From Clostridium sp. C2-6-12 (lineage in GTDB: Bacteria > Bacillota > Clostridia > Clostridiales > Clostridiaceae): a stretch of 64,000 bases of DNA. The notes under the pieces are model-generated. The model searched no databases. It worked only from the letters and a program-made list of their open reading frames with translations, and was not told where the DNA came from. Of the stretch, positions 28,736 through 36,894 are shown piece by piece (the first letter of the stretch is position 1; each line of letters opens with the position of its first letter). The stretch covers positions 43,652 through 107,651 of the forward strand of contig NZ_JAABNP010000020.1 in assembly GCF_009928485.1 (NCBI RefSeq), in the 5' to 3' direction. The translations under genes were made by a program, and so were the position numbers.

Positions 28736-31159
28736 TTAATTATCTCCAGATAAATTATTATCAGTTAACTCCTCACCAAAAAGACAATAGATATCTTTTC
28801 CTTTCTTTTTAGCCAGGTATACTGCTTTATCTGCATTTTCAAAAAGTTCTTTAAATGACTTTCCATGTTGTGGATATAAAGCAATTCCTATACTTCCTGA
28901 CACTTTATATTCTTTTGTCACCTCTATAAATTCTCTTTTAAAACCATTAACCAACTCATCTGCTTTTTTACGAAGTGCTTCCTCTGAATTTATATCCTTT
29001 AAAAATACAATAAATTCATCTCCGCCAATTCTTCCAATAATGGAGTCCTCTGTAAATACTTCTAAGAACATTGATGAAATACCTTTTAATACCTTATCAC
29101 CAGCTAAATGGCCTAAATCATCATTAATCGCTTTAAAATTGTCCACATCTATTACAAATAATGCACCAATAGCATCACTTTCATTATTTATCATATATTG
29201 CTCAATCATATTTTGAGTATTTCCTTTATTAAACAATTCAGTTAGACTATCTCTTTGAGCTTTAAATAAAAGCTCCTCAGTTTCTATTTTTTCTTTATGA
29301 ATATTAATTATTGCGCCTACAGCTTTAAATATATATCCATTTTCATCAAACATAGCAGTGATTCTTATTTTACACCAAATGTATTCTCCATTATTTTTCT
29401 TAAGCCTAATTTCTTCCTCCTCATATGTGTTTCCATTTACAATATCATTTAACAACTTTCTAAACTTTCTAATATCCTCTTCATAAATAATATCAGTTCC
29501 AAATATACTTTTACTAACATTTTCAATAATTTTAGGAGAATTAAATTTATACTTCCAATTCTCAGAAAAGTATATAGTATCTTTAATAACATCCCATTCA
29601 AAAATTATATCTTCTGTTTGAGACATTATTATACGATAACGCTCTTCACTATGCTTAAGTTCCTCCTGAGTTATTTTTGATTCAGTTATATTTATTGCCA
29701 CATTATAACTAAAGGTATTTCCCTCTCTATCTTTTACTATTTGTCCATTATCTAATACCCATACAATACTTCCATCTTTTCGTTTAATTCTGTATTCAAC
29801 AGTATACTTATTAGATTTATTTAATTGTTCATTTATTTCCTTTAATAATCTTTCGCGATCATTTTCATAAACTAAATTAATTATTTTCTTCCTATAAATG
29901 TCTTTAAATTCATACTTTTCATACCCTAAAAGATTTAAACAACCACCACTTAAAAAGTCAAAATAAAAATCTCCATTTATGATTTTGCAACGATGAACTC
30001 CTCCTGGTACATTGGACGTAATTGACTTTAAATCTCTGTTTTTAGCTTCTATATATTTCTTATTTTTTTCTATACTATCAATTAAATCATTAAATACTTC
30101 AGCTATTTCTCCAAATTCATTATTTCTGTTATATATAAATCTATCACTATAATCTCCTTGTTTAATTTTTCTTATAACATTTAATAATTTATATATTGGT
30201 TTAGAAAAATAATTAATAATGAGCATATATGAAATTATTGTTATTATAAAAATAAATACCAAAATTATAACTATATTAATTATGTTTTTATCTCTTGGCT
30301 TATTAAATTTTTCTAAGTCCACTGCACTAAATACTATCCAACCCGCTTCTTCAATTGTTGAATAATGGCCTATTTTTTCAACGCCATCTATAGTATACTC
30401 TATAACGCCGTTAGGATTTTTTTCAAAGTCTATTCTTTTCCATTGTTCATATAAAGTATTCGGTAATGCAATTTTATTAATATTCTCTTTAAGACTGTCA
30501 CTATTACTAGATGCAATTACTCCATTTTCATCCATTATTACAATTTTACCATTATCATAAAAACTAACATCGTTTACAATATTCTCAAAATATCCCATAT
30601 TTATCACATTAATCATTGCTCCTTGATATTTATTATTCATAAATATAGGAAACGCAATAATCATATTCCTACTTGTTTCATTTGCTTTCCACATTATATT
30701 TGTAAAAACTACCTTACTATTTGTAAGTTTCTTCAACTCTTCATTTGAAATCATAATCTTTTGATTAATCTTTTCAATATCACTAGCCGAAATTACAATT
30801 CCATCTTCATTAATTAATGCTACCATATCTAAATAAAACTTTTCTATTTTTATATCACTTAAGGTTCGATTTAAGATTTCTATATTATTTTTATTTTTTT
30901 CATTGTTAATTTTATTATTAGACTCATTTAACACATCTTTAGTTACAGGCATATTTGAAGTAATTTTAAGATCTTCAACATTTTGCTTAAAAAAATATTC
31001 TAGATGCATAGCCTGATCATGGGCGGAAGCAATAATATTTTTTTCAACAAGATCTCTATATTTATCATTAAATTTTGCTATACTTATACTTGTTGAAATA
31101 ATGACAGGCACTATTCCTAAAATTATTGAAAAAATTACAAATCTTCTTCTTATATTCAT
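28736..31159 (-). CDS. Membrane diguanylate cyclase (Cache-HAMP-PAS-PAS-GGDEF)
   Basis: About 807 residues from the ATG at 31159, which has AGGAGG upstream; an in-frame ATG at 31183 lacks one. An extracellular Cache-type sensor (about 30-285) lies between two transmembrane segments. HAMP, two PAS/PAC domains (about 385-510 and 515-640) and a C-terminal GGDEF domain follow. The signature GRIGGDEFIVFL is intact, so it should make c-di-GMP. The RxxD inhibitory site is absent (TEDS in its place), so product inhibition may be lacking. It is monocistronic. Confidence 0.92.
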   Translation of the reverse strand: MNIRRRFVIFSIILGIVPVIISTSISIAKFNDKYRDLVEKNIIASAHDQAMHLEYFFKQNVEDLKITSNMPVTKDVLNESNNKINNEKNKNNIEILNRTLSDIKIEKFYLDMVALINEDGIVISASDIEKINQKIMISNEELKKLTNSKVVFTNIMWKANETSRNMIIAFPIFMNNKYQGAMINVINMGYFENIVNDVSFYDNGKIVIMDENGVIASSNSDSLKENINKIALPNTLYEQWKRIDFEKNPNGVIEYTIDGVEKIGHYSTIEEAGWIVFSAVDLEKFNKPRDKNIINIVIILVFIFIITIISYMLIINYFSKPIYKLLNVIRKIKQGDYSDRFIYNRNNEFGEIAEVFNDLIDSIEKNKKYIEAKNRDLKSITSNVPGGVHRCKIINGDFYFDFLSGGCLNLLGYEKYEFKDIYRKKIINLVYENDRERLLKEINEQLNKSNKYTVEYRIKRKDGSIVWVLDNGQIVKDREGNTFSYNVAINITESKITQEELKHSEERYRIIMSQTEDIIFEWDVIKDTIYFSENWKYKFNSPKIIENVSKSIFGTDIIYEEDIRKFRKLLNDIVNGNTYEEEEIRLKKNNGEYIWCKIRITAMFDENGYIFKAVGAIINIHKEKIETEELLFKAQRDSLTELFNKGNTQNMIEQYMINNESDAIGALFVIDVDNFKAINDDLGHLAGDKVLKGISSMFLEVFTEDSIIGRIGGDEFIVFLKDINSEEALRKKADELVNGFKREFIEVTKEYKVSGSIGIALYPQHGKSFKELFENADKAVYLAKKKGKDIYCLFGEELTDNNLSGDN

Positions 31160-31479
31160 AATATTACCTCCTATATTTATCATATAAGAATTTAATGAAA
31201 CTAATTTTTCTTACCATAATTCCTAAAAAATTTTACTTCTATTATTATTCTTTAATTTTATTTATAAATGTATATAAAAATTTTGTATTATTCAATTCAC
31301 TAACATTCTATAACATATTTTTAGCTAGTTTTTGTATGGAATATGTTATTATAATCTAATAAATAACGTAATTCTTTAAATAATTTTGTATGAATATACT
31401 ATAAAACAATTTTATCAAATTTTTTCATCATTATATATATTTTTTATAATTATAATTTAGATAAATACTAATTTAAAAA
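31160..31479. other. Intergenic region before the diguanylate cyclase gene
   Basis: About 320 AT-rich bases with no coding frame or RNA that I recognise. It presumably contains the cyclase promoter, but no hexamer pair stands out. Confidence 0.3.
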
Positions 31480-31519
31480 AATGCTAGGTAAGTCATTCCT
31501 AATTAACTTACCTAGCATT
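31480..31519 (-). terminator. Terminator of the licB-like gene
   Basis: Perfect 14-pair stem AATGCTAGGTAAGT/ACTTACCTAGCATT with a 12-base loop and a T-run leftward (31474-31480), 19 bases past the stop. Confidence 0.9.
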
Positions 31520-31537
31520 CTTAAATTATATTACCGA

Positions 31538-32512
31538 TTATTCAACCTCAGCTAATTGAGGTTCTTCATTTGGTTCTTCTTCTGGAGCCTTTGCTACAAA
31601 ATAAACTCCTCCAATAACCATTATACTGCATACAATTGTTTTTAAATCTATTGCACGTCCATTAATAAATACATCAAAAACAATTGACCAAACAACATAT
31701 GTTATATTTAATCCCATGGCTCTTGTTGCTCCAATTTTATAAATTGCATTATAGTAAAATAAATATGATATTGTTCCTGATAATGCAGTTGCTCCAATCC
31801 ACCAAATTACGCTTGTCCTTAGAATTTCAAAGCTAAGTCCTATGCCACCAACAATTGGAATTATCAACACTCCATATACAACTGCTGATGTTAATTGTCT
31901 TATTTGAAGTGCAAATTCTGAAGATACCTCATCATCTTTCATACCATATGCACAAATAACACATTCACTTCCCCATCCAAATACACATAGGAAAGCACAT
32001 AAAAAGCCTACAATACTAGTTCCAGAATCTCCTGCTGTATATCCTATTATTGATACTCCTATAATTGCAAATATTAATCCAATCCAAGCTTTCTTATTCA
32101 TTTTTTCTTTTAATATAAAGTATGCTAAAATTGCTCCAACTGCTGGATATAATGATGAAATTATAGCTGTATAAGATGGTCCAATAAGCTTAACAGCTAT
32201 TAAATATCCAGTCATACCAACTGGTCCCCCCATAAGAGCTGCTAAAACAACAAATAATGCACTTTTTGTCTTCATTGCTTTAAATAAATTACCTAATTGT
32301 CTCTTAAAAGCAAGAAATATAAATGTCCATAATGCTGAAAAAGTATCATGAAAAAATGCTGTAATAAATGGTGCTAAAAATACTGCACCTTCCGGTAAAA
32401 ATGGACTCATTGAAAGTATTATTGCCATTAAAACTGTATCTAATCCCCAAGTAATAGCAGAAGTTATACCACTTGCCACACCAACTTTATAATTACCTTT
32501 ATTAATCTCCAT
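31538..32512 (-). CDS. licB: LicB-like choline permease (DMT/EamA family)
   Basis: A 324-residue ten-helix drug/metabolite transporter. The blocks GGPVGMTGYLIAVKLIGPSY, SLYPAVGAILAYFILKEK and WGSECVICAYGM match my memory of pneumococcal LicB (GPIGM...AVKYIG, IYPAISVLLAFFFLK, WGSESVL). That supports choline import rather than a generic EamA role. It is monocistronic, with AGGGGG ribosome site. Its promoter-operator module is shared with the UgpB-like gene at 1459 and in part with the choline-kinase fusion gene. The other lic-type genes lie just to the right. Confidence 0.82.
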   Translation of the reverse strand: MEINKGNYKVGVASGITSAITWGLDTVLMAIILSMSPFLPEGAVFLAPFITAFFHDTFSALWTFIFLAFKRQLGNLFKAMKTKSALFVVLAALMGGPVGMTGYLIAVKLIGPSYTAIISSLYPAVGAILAYFILKEKMNKKAWIGLIFAIIGVSIIGYTAGDSGTSIVGFLCAFLCVFGWGSECVICAYGMKDDEVSSEFALQIRQLTSAVVYGVLIIPIVGGIGLSFEILRTSVIWWIGATALSGTISYLFYYNAIYKIGATRAMGLNITYVVWSIVFDVFINGRAIDLKTIVCSIMVIGGVYFVAKAPEEEPNEEPQLAEVE

Positions 32513-32557
32513 AAAAAGTCCCCCTTAAATATAACAAATTCAATCCAAAATGTTCAA

Positions 32558-32615
32558 GTTCATTTTGTGAACAATTTTATATTAACATTGTTCATTGTTC
32601 ATAGCAATACGTTCA
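32558..32615 (-). promoter_or_regulatory. Shared GTTCA/TGAAC promoter-operator module, copy B
   Basis: The inverted repeat GTTCA-N5-TGAAC (32558-32572) lies four bases past a TATAAA-type -10 (32576-32581, leftward). GTTCA units recur at 32590, 32597 and 32611. Order, spacing and most bases match 1529-1586. No good -35 hexamer is present; the direct TGAAC repeats occupy that place, as in activator-dependent promoters. Confidence 0.65.
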
Positions 32616-32641
32616 GGTAAAATTATTTTTCAAATAAAAAA

Positions 32642-32683
32642 ATAGTATAGAACACTATTTATAATTTTAGTATTCCATACTAT
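32642..32683 (-). terminator. Terminator of the flippase gene
   Basis: Sixteen-base imperfect stem (ATAGTATAGAACACTA against its near complement) about 30 bases past the stop at 32713, with A/T runs on its left. Confidence 0.6.
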
Positions 32684-32712
32684 ATGTTTTTATTATTATA
32701 TGTTTAATGTAA

Positions 32713-34173
32713 TTATTTTTTTAATTTAACCTTTAGAAGTACCTTATTTAGCATTTCAAAAAAAACTTCATCTTTGGAAATTAAAAGTATAAATAAATAA
32801 ACTAATCCACATACTCCAACTTCAATTATACAAGCTATAAGTATATTATCTATTAGATATTTTATTCCAAATGTTATTGGTATAAATATTAAGGAATAAT
32901 AGAAATACTTAATATTTTCATATGAAAATATTTTTATATCCAACTGTATGACCTTTTTAACCATTCTATATTCAAGAATTAAAATGATAATATTTGCTAT
33001 AAGCGTGGTTGCTATAGCTGTTACCATATTAAATGTACCAGTTATAGTTAATGTTATATTAAATAATAAATTAATAACACCACCTATTAATACTAATATT
33101 GCGTCTTCTTTTTCTTTTCCGTGAAGATATATTATTTGATTGGCTATTACACTTTCAATTCCTATCACAAGCATATGTATTGCAAATATAAACATGACTG
33201 GAACTGCACCCAAGAAATCTTTTCCTCCAAAAATATATATTGCTTCCTTAGAAAGACAAAACAATCCTATGGACGCTGGAAACAAAACTATAAAATATAT
33301 TCTTATTACTTTTTTTAATAATAGCAAATATTCATTTCTTGATTCTTTTCCTAAGTAATTAGAAAGCCTAGGCATAGTAACTTGAACCAATGTTAGTAAT
33401 AATGTACTTATTATGCTTGCTACCCTTTGAGCCATGTAATAATAACCAACGGCAGTGGTTCCTCCTGGACTATCCTTTAACATTATCTTATCCAGCTGTG
33501 TATATAATACGCCTGTGCTAGTAAGTATTACAACATAAAACATTGGCTTTATATGCTTTAAAAATTCTAAATTAGAAAAATCAAATTTCACTCTTCTCTT
33601 AACATATATAAAACTTATTATGTTATTTATAAAATTAAATCCTACAACCAAATACAAATAAAATAAAAAATCATTCTTTTCTCTGACAAATAGTAAAATT
33701 AATGCTGAATATATAACTCTGACTACCATAGTCTTAATAGCAATAAAATCATAACTTTCTTGTGCTTCATTAACCCATTCAACGTAAAACATATTGAAAA
33801 CCAAGTTTAATCCTAAAACCATACATGTATAAAAATAAGGTTGATCTTTGTAATAAAAATATACAAATATCATGTAGGCAATGGATGCAATAGTGTTTGT
33901 AGCAATAGTAAAAATAAATAAACTTGTAAATGTTTGACTTAACTTAGTTTTATCATCACGGACCTTACTTATTTCTCGTAAACCGTATTGATAAATACCA
34001 AAACTAGCAAATATCAAAAAGTATGCTGTCAAGGAGTCTCCATACCCCATATACCCATATAATTCATCCCCAAAGGATCTACTTACTAATGGTATTACCA
34101 ATATAGGTAAAATTATATTAAATAAGTTCAACATTGCTTTAAAAATTGCATTTTTTGAAATTGATTTAGCCAT
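32713..34173 (-). CDS. Polysaccharide flippase, TacF-like (MOP/Wzx family)
   Basis: A 486-residue membrane protein with about 12-14 hydrophobic segments. The N-terminus NAIFKAMLNLFNIILPILV and PLVSRSFGDELYGYMGY are typical of oligosaccharide flippases. In pneumococci TacF of this family exports choline-bearing teichoic acid units, and its gene neighbours lic genes. The same setting here (licB-like upstream, licC- and licA-like nearby) makes that role plausible. GGAGG ribosome site and a good sigma-A promoter precede it. Family call is firm; TacF function is inferred from context. Confidence 0.82.
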   Translation of the reverse strand: MAKSISKNAIFKAMLNLFNIILPILVIPLVSRSFGDELYGYMGYGDSLTAYFLIFASFGIYQYGLREISKVRDDKTKLSQTFTSLFIFTIATNTIASIAYMIFVYFYYKDQPYFYTCMVLGLNLVFNMFYVEWVNEAQESYDFIAIKTMVVRVIYSALILLFVREKNDFLFYLYLVVGFNFINNIISFIYVKRRVKFDFSNLEFLKHIKPMFYVVILTSTGVLYTQLDKIMLKDSPGGTTAVGYYYMAQRVASIISTLLLTLVQVTMPRLSNYLGKESRNEYLLLLKKVIRIYFIVLFPASIGLFCLSKEAIYIFGGKDFLGAVPVMFIFAIHMLVIGIESVIANQIIYLHGKEKEDAILVLIGGVINLLFNITLTITGTFNMVTAIATTLIANIIILILEYRMVKKVIQLDIKIFSYENIKYFYYSLIFIPITFGIKYLIDNILIACIIEVGVCGLVYLFILLISKDEVFFEMLNKVLLKVKLKK

Positions 34174-34248
34174 TTTTTCTAGCCTCCATAAAATATAGGC
34201 ACATAAAAATTTCTATATCCTATATTTCTTTCTTTTTTCACTTTTTCA

Positions 34249-34277
34249 ATTGTACATTCTAGTATATTTATTGTCAA
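34249..34277 (-). promoter_or_regulatory. Sigma-A promoter of the flippase gene
   Basis: Read leftward: TTGACA (34272-34277), 17-base spacer, TACAAT (34249-34254). This is a near-consensus promoter about 75 bases before the ATG. Confidence 0.75.
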
Positions 34278-34313
34278 TTTACTTTACAAATTTATATATT
34301 TTATTGAAAATCA

Positions 34314-34342
34314 TGGACTTTTTTATCATTTTTGGTTATAAT
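34314..34342 (+). promoter_or_regulatory. Probable promoter of the TetR gene
   Basis: TGGACT (34314-34319), 17-base spacer and TATAAT (34337-34342), overlapping the start of a perfect palindrome. The leader to the ATG at 34567 would be about 215 bases long. Confidence 0.45.
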
Positions 34343-34365
34343 TAAACTAACAAATGTTAGTTTAA
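34342..34365. promoter_or_regulatory. Palindromic operator, probable TetR site
   Basis: Perfect ten-base arms TTAAACTAAC/GTTAGTTTAA around AAAT, starting at the -10 of the rightward promoter. Size and symmetry fit a TetR-family operator, placed for autorepression by the gene at 34567. Confidence 0.6.
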
Positions 34366-34403
34366 TGTAAAAATTATATTATTGCTGTATTTTGATATAT
34401 TTT

Positions 34404-34440
34404 TAAAACACTAAATATTATTTTTATTTTTAGTGTTTTA
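34404..34440 (+). other. Hairpin in the TetR leader
   Basis: Perfect 12-pair stem TAAAACACTAAA/TTTAGTGTTTTA with a 13-base loop, between the TetR operator and the ATG. No T-run follows, so it may be a leader structure or a second operator rather than a terminator. Confidence 0.4.
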
Positions 34441-34566
34441 TAAAACTCTCATTCATTGTAATTTTAAAGTGATATTCCTAAAATATAAAATTCATCTATT
34501 TAATTCACAAATATCATTAATACGAATAATTAAAATGCAGCTAATAATATTTAATAAGGAGTATTT

Positions 34567-35175
34567 ATGAATACTAAAGAAAAGATTCTTTATGAAGCCT
34601 TAAATCTATTTTCAGTCAAGGGCTTTAATGCTATTTCTGTCAGAGATATTGCTAAAGCCGTTGGAATAAAAGCAAGTTCCCTCTATAATCATTTCAAAAA
34701 TAAGCAAGATATTTTTGATACTATAGTTGGAGTATATTCAGAATATATAAGTAAATTTTTATCAAATATGTTACTAGTAGAAACTGATGAAAGTGACATT
34801 ATGCTAGATAAAATTAAATGGGCAGATGATCAATTTTTTATTAAGAGCTTAGATACATTTAAATTTTGCCTTCAAGATGAATATATAGTTAAATTCAGAA
34901 AATTACTTACAATTGAACAGTTTAATAATTCTAAAATTGCAAATTTATATTGTAAGTTATTTATTAATGATGTACTTAATTTTCAGTCCAAAATATTCGA
35001 AGGTCTTATGACTTCTAATATCTTAATAAGAAAAGATCCATATATTCTCGCTCTTCAATTCTATTCTCCAGTGTTTCTATTATTTTATAAACAAGATTCT
35101 ATAACAGATAATGACATTAGTTCATTAAAGAAACATATAACTGAATTTAAAGATATGTATACATTGAAAGGATGA
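34567..35175 (+). CDS. TetR/AcrR family transcriptional regulator
   Basis: A 202-residue repressor-type protein. The N-terminal HTH reads VRDIAKAVGIKASSLYNHFKNKQDIFDTI. The C-terminal ligand domain is not recognisable as a specific class. It overlaps the next gene by four bases in the ATGA arrangement and is presumably co-transcribed with it. AAGGAG ribosome site. The palindrome at 34342-34365 is its likely operator. It interrupts the lic-type gene group and is read in the opposite direction. Confidence 0.92.
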   Translation: MNTKEKILYEALNLFSVKGFNAISVRDIAKAVGIKASSLYNHFKNKQDIFDTIVGVYSEYISKFLSNMLLVETDESDIMLDKIKWADDQFFIKSLDTFKFCLQDEYIVKFRKLLTIEQFNNSKIANLYCKLFINDVLNFQSKIFEGLMTSNILIRKDPYILALQFYSPVFLLFYKQDSITDNDISSLKKHITEFKDMYTLKG

Positions 35176-35180
35176 TATTT

Positions 35181-35894
35181 GTGAATGTTTCTGTTATTTA
35201 CGGAACTACTAAAAAAGCTTGCACATATAATTGTGTTCAATTATTATTAAATAATTTAAAACTTACCACTCCAATAACTGTAAAAGAATTTTTTTTAGAA
35301 AAAAAAATTTCTAGTAACTCTGATATATTTTTTTCATGCTATGTAAACGGTGACTTTATATACCTTAAATCTAATTCTATAGATTATCTTACAGCTTCTG
35401 TTGATAAATCAGATTTAATTATTCTTGCTTCTCCAGTCATTCAATGTGATATTACTGCTGAACTTAAATCACTTTTAAATTATTTATTTTATAAACCTGA
35501 TGAATATAATAGAAAAACTTTCATGAATGCTAAAATCGGTTTAGTAATGTCTACTGCAGCTGGAGCGGGTTTACCTCATACTGTTAATAATTTAAAGAAA
35601 AATTTATTTTTTTTGGGTATAAATAATATATTTAGATTTGGCGAGACTATTTATGAAATGAATTGGGAAGATATAGACTTGAAAACGAAACTTAGAATAA
35701 ACAAAAGAATTTTTAAGCTTTCAAATAAAATATTGAACAAATACGCAACATTCCACTCTGCCAATGGAACTGTTTTAAATAAAATAATTCCCTATGTATT
35801 TAAACCAAATTTTAAAAATCGACATACTAATGTAATCCCTATTAACTTAAAAAAGAATAGAGAATACGCTCATATCACAAGAAAAATACACTAA
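35181..35894 (+). CDS. Flavodoxin-like NAD(P)H-dependent oxidoreductase
   Basis: About 237 residues. I prefer the GTG at 35181: the AAAGGA site is eight bases upstream and the protein then begins VNVSVIYGTTKKACTYNCVQ, as in the family. The ATG at 35172 touches the ribosome site. The fold has the FMN-binding phosphate loop (GTTKKACT), an LILASPVIQCDITAELK segment and VMSTAAGAG. The C-terminal 60 residues are basic and unlike classic flavodoxins. It is coupled to the TetR gene, which suggests induction by a quinone or other electrophile. Confidence 0.78.
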   Translation: MNVSVIYGTTKKACTYNCVQLLLNNLKLTTPITVKEFFLEKKISSNSDIFFSCYVNGDFIYLKSNSIDYLTASVDKSDLIILASPVIQCDITAELKSLLNYLFYKPDEYNRKTFMNAKIGLVMSTAAGAGLPHTVNNLKKNLFFLGINNIFRFGETIYEMNWEDIDLKTKLRINKRIFKLSNKILNKYATFHSANGTVLNKIIPYVFKPNFKNRHTNVIPINLKKNREYAHITRKIH

Positions 35895-35975
35895 TACATA
35901 TTTAATTCTTGATCTATTACATATCTTATTAATTAAACATAAAACCAGTATTATTATAATTTTTTATCCATAAAG

Positions 35976-36016
35976 AAATGGTATTTTTAATGTATAAATC
36001 ATTAAAAATACCATTT
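35976..36016. terminator. Bidirectional terminator
   Basis: Perfect 17-pair stem AAATGGTATTTTTAATG and its complement with a seven-base loop, between the rightward oxidoreductase gene and the leftward licC-like gene. Confidence 0.85.
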
Positions 36017-36029
36017 ATATTTTTATAAG

Positions 36030-36725
36030 CTATATATGAAGTTTCTTTTTAAGATATTCTAAATCTGCAATTGAGTCAATTTCAAATATATCATTAGATT
36101 CTATTTTCTCAATATAAACTTCCATATTACAAAGATTATCAACCGCTATATTATCCCAATAAATATCCATAGCATTATTTACTTCAACTGCTTCCTGAAC
36201 TTTTTTGCATATTAATCTTGCATCTTTTGCAGTCCAAAAAGATGCTCCTGACATTATAAAACTAGGTTTATCTCCATCTTTTCCAATATCAACACCGAAA
36301 ATTTTTCCCGACTCATTGTACTTTAAAATCCATTCGCCCACTATGTTTTCCTTACAGGCCGAATAGTATACTGATGTTTCTGGCTTAGCTTTTGGCAAGA
36401 AATTTCTCGTTATGTAATTGTCAGCATCAATTACAAATGCATCTTCAAGATATTCTCTAACTAAATACATTGTATAAATATTATTGTAAATATCATATTT
36501 ATCATTAATTACTTTAATTAATTTATATTTTTCAACCAAGTCATCAAATTTTTCATGTAAATAACCTGTTAAAACAATAATCTCATTAATTCCTATTTCT
36601 TTTAAATTAATTATTTGCCTTTCAAGTAGAGACATTCCATTTACTTCTATTAAAGATTTTGGAGTATTTTCAGTAAGTGGTCTTAATCTTGTGCCCATAC
36701 CTGCTGCCATTAAAATTGCTCTCAT
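36030..36725 (-). CDS. licC: LicC-like phosphocholine cytidylyltransferase
   Basis: About 231 residues from the ATG at 36725, which has GAGGTG at correct distance; an in-frame start at 36779 runs through a dispersed repeat. The full sugar-nucleotidyltransferase signature MAAGMGTRLRPLTENTPKSL is present, with the metal-binding DAD in FVIDADNYITRN. Length and motifs fit LicC, which makes CDP-choline from CTP and phosphocholine. It lies downstream of the choline-kinase fusion gene on the same strand, 170 bases away. Another small-molecule nucleotidyltransferase remains possible. Confidence 0.82.
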   Translation of the reverse strand: MRAILMAAGMGTRLRPLTENTPKSLIEVNGMSLLERQIINLKEIGINEIIVLTGYLHEKFDDLVEKYKLIKVINDKYDIYNNIYTMYLVREYLEDAFVIDADNYITRNFLPKAKPETSVYYSACKENIVGEWILKYNESGKIFGVDIGKDGDKPSFIMSGASFWTAKDARLICKKVQEAVEVNNAMDIYWDNIAVDNLCNMEVYIEKIESNDIFEIDSIADLEYLKKKLHI

Positions 36726-36734
36726 ATCACACCT

Positions 36735-36772
36735 CGTTAATTCAGTTAACAGTTTAGAGCTTACAGTTATAA
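36735..36772. repeat. GTTAAC-type dispersed repeat fragment
   Basis: Degenerate TTAATTCAGTTAACAGTTT run just before the licC-like start, related to the copies at 1-40, 112-150 and 61440-61462. A second piece covers 36887-36925 and forms the last codons of the fusion gene. Confidence 0.4.
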
Positions 36773-36894
36773 TGAACATTCTTCATAATTTCTTCTCATT
36801 TACTGCATACTATTAGATATTAAAAATTTCCATTCTAATTCAAAATTAAATAAATATATTTTCTAAAATTTCGAAAGGATTTTATCCTATACTG

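Noticed and set aside
36726..36779. Upstream in-frame start for the licC-like gene
   Set aside because: It adds 18 residues coded by a dispersed repeat and has no ribosome site. The ATG at 36725 has GAGGTG and begins the family motif at once.
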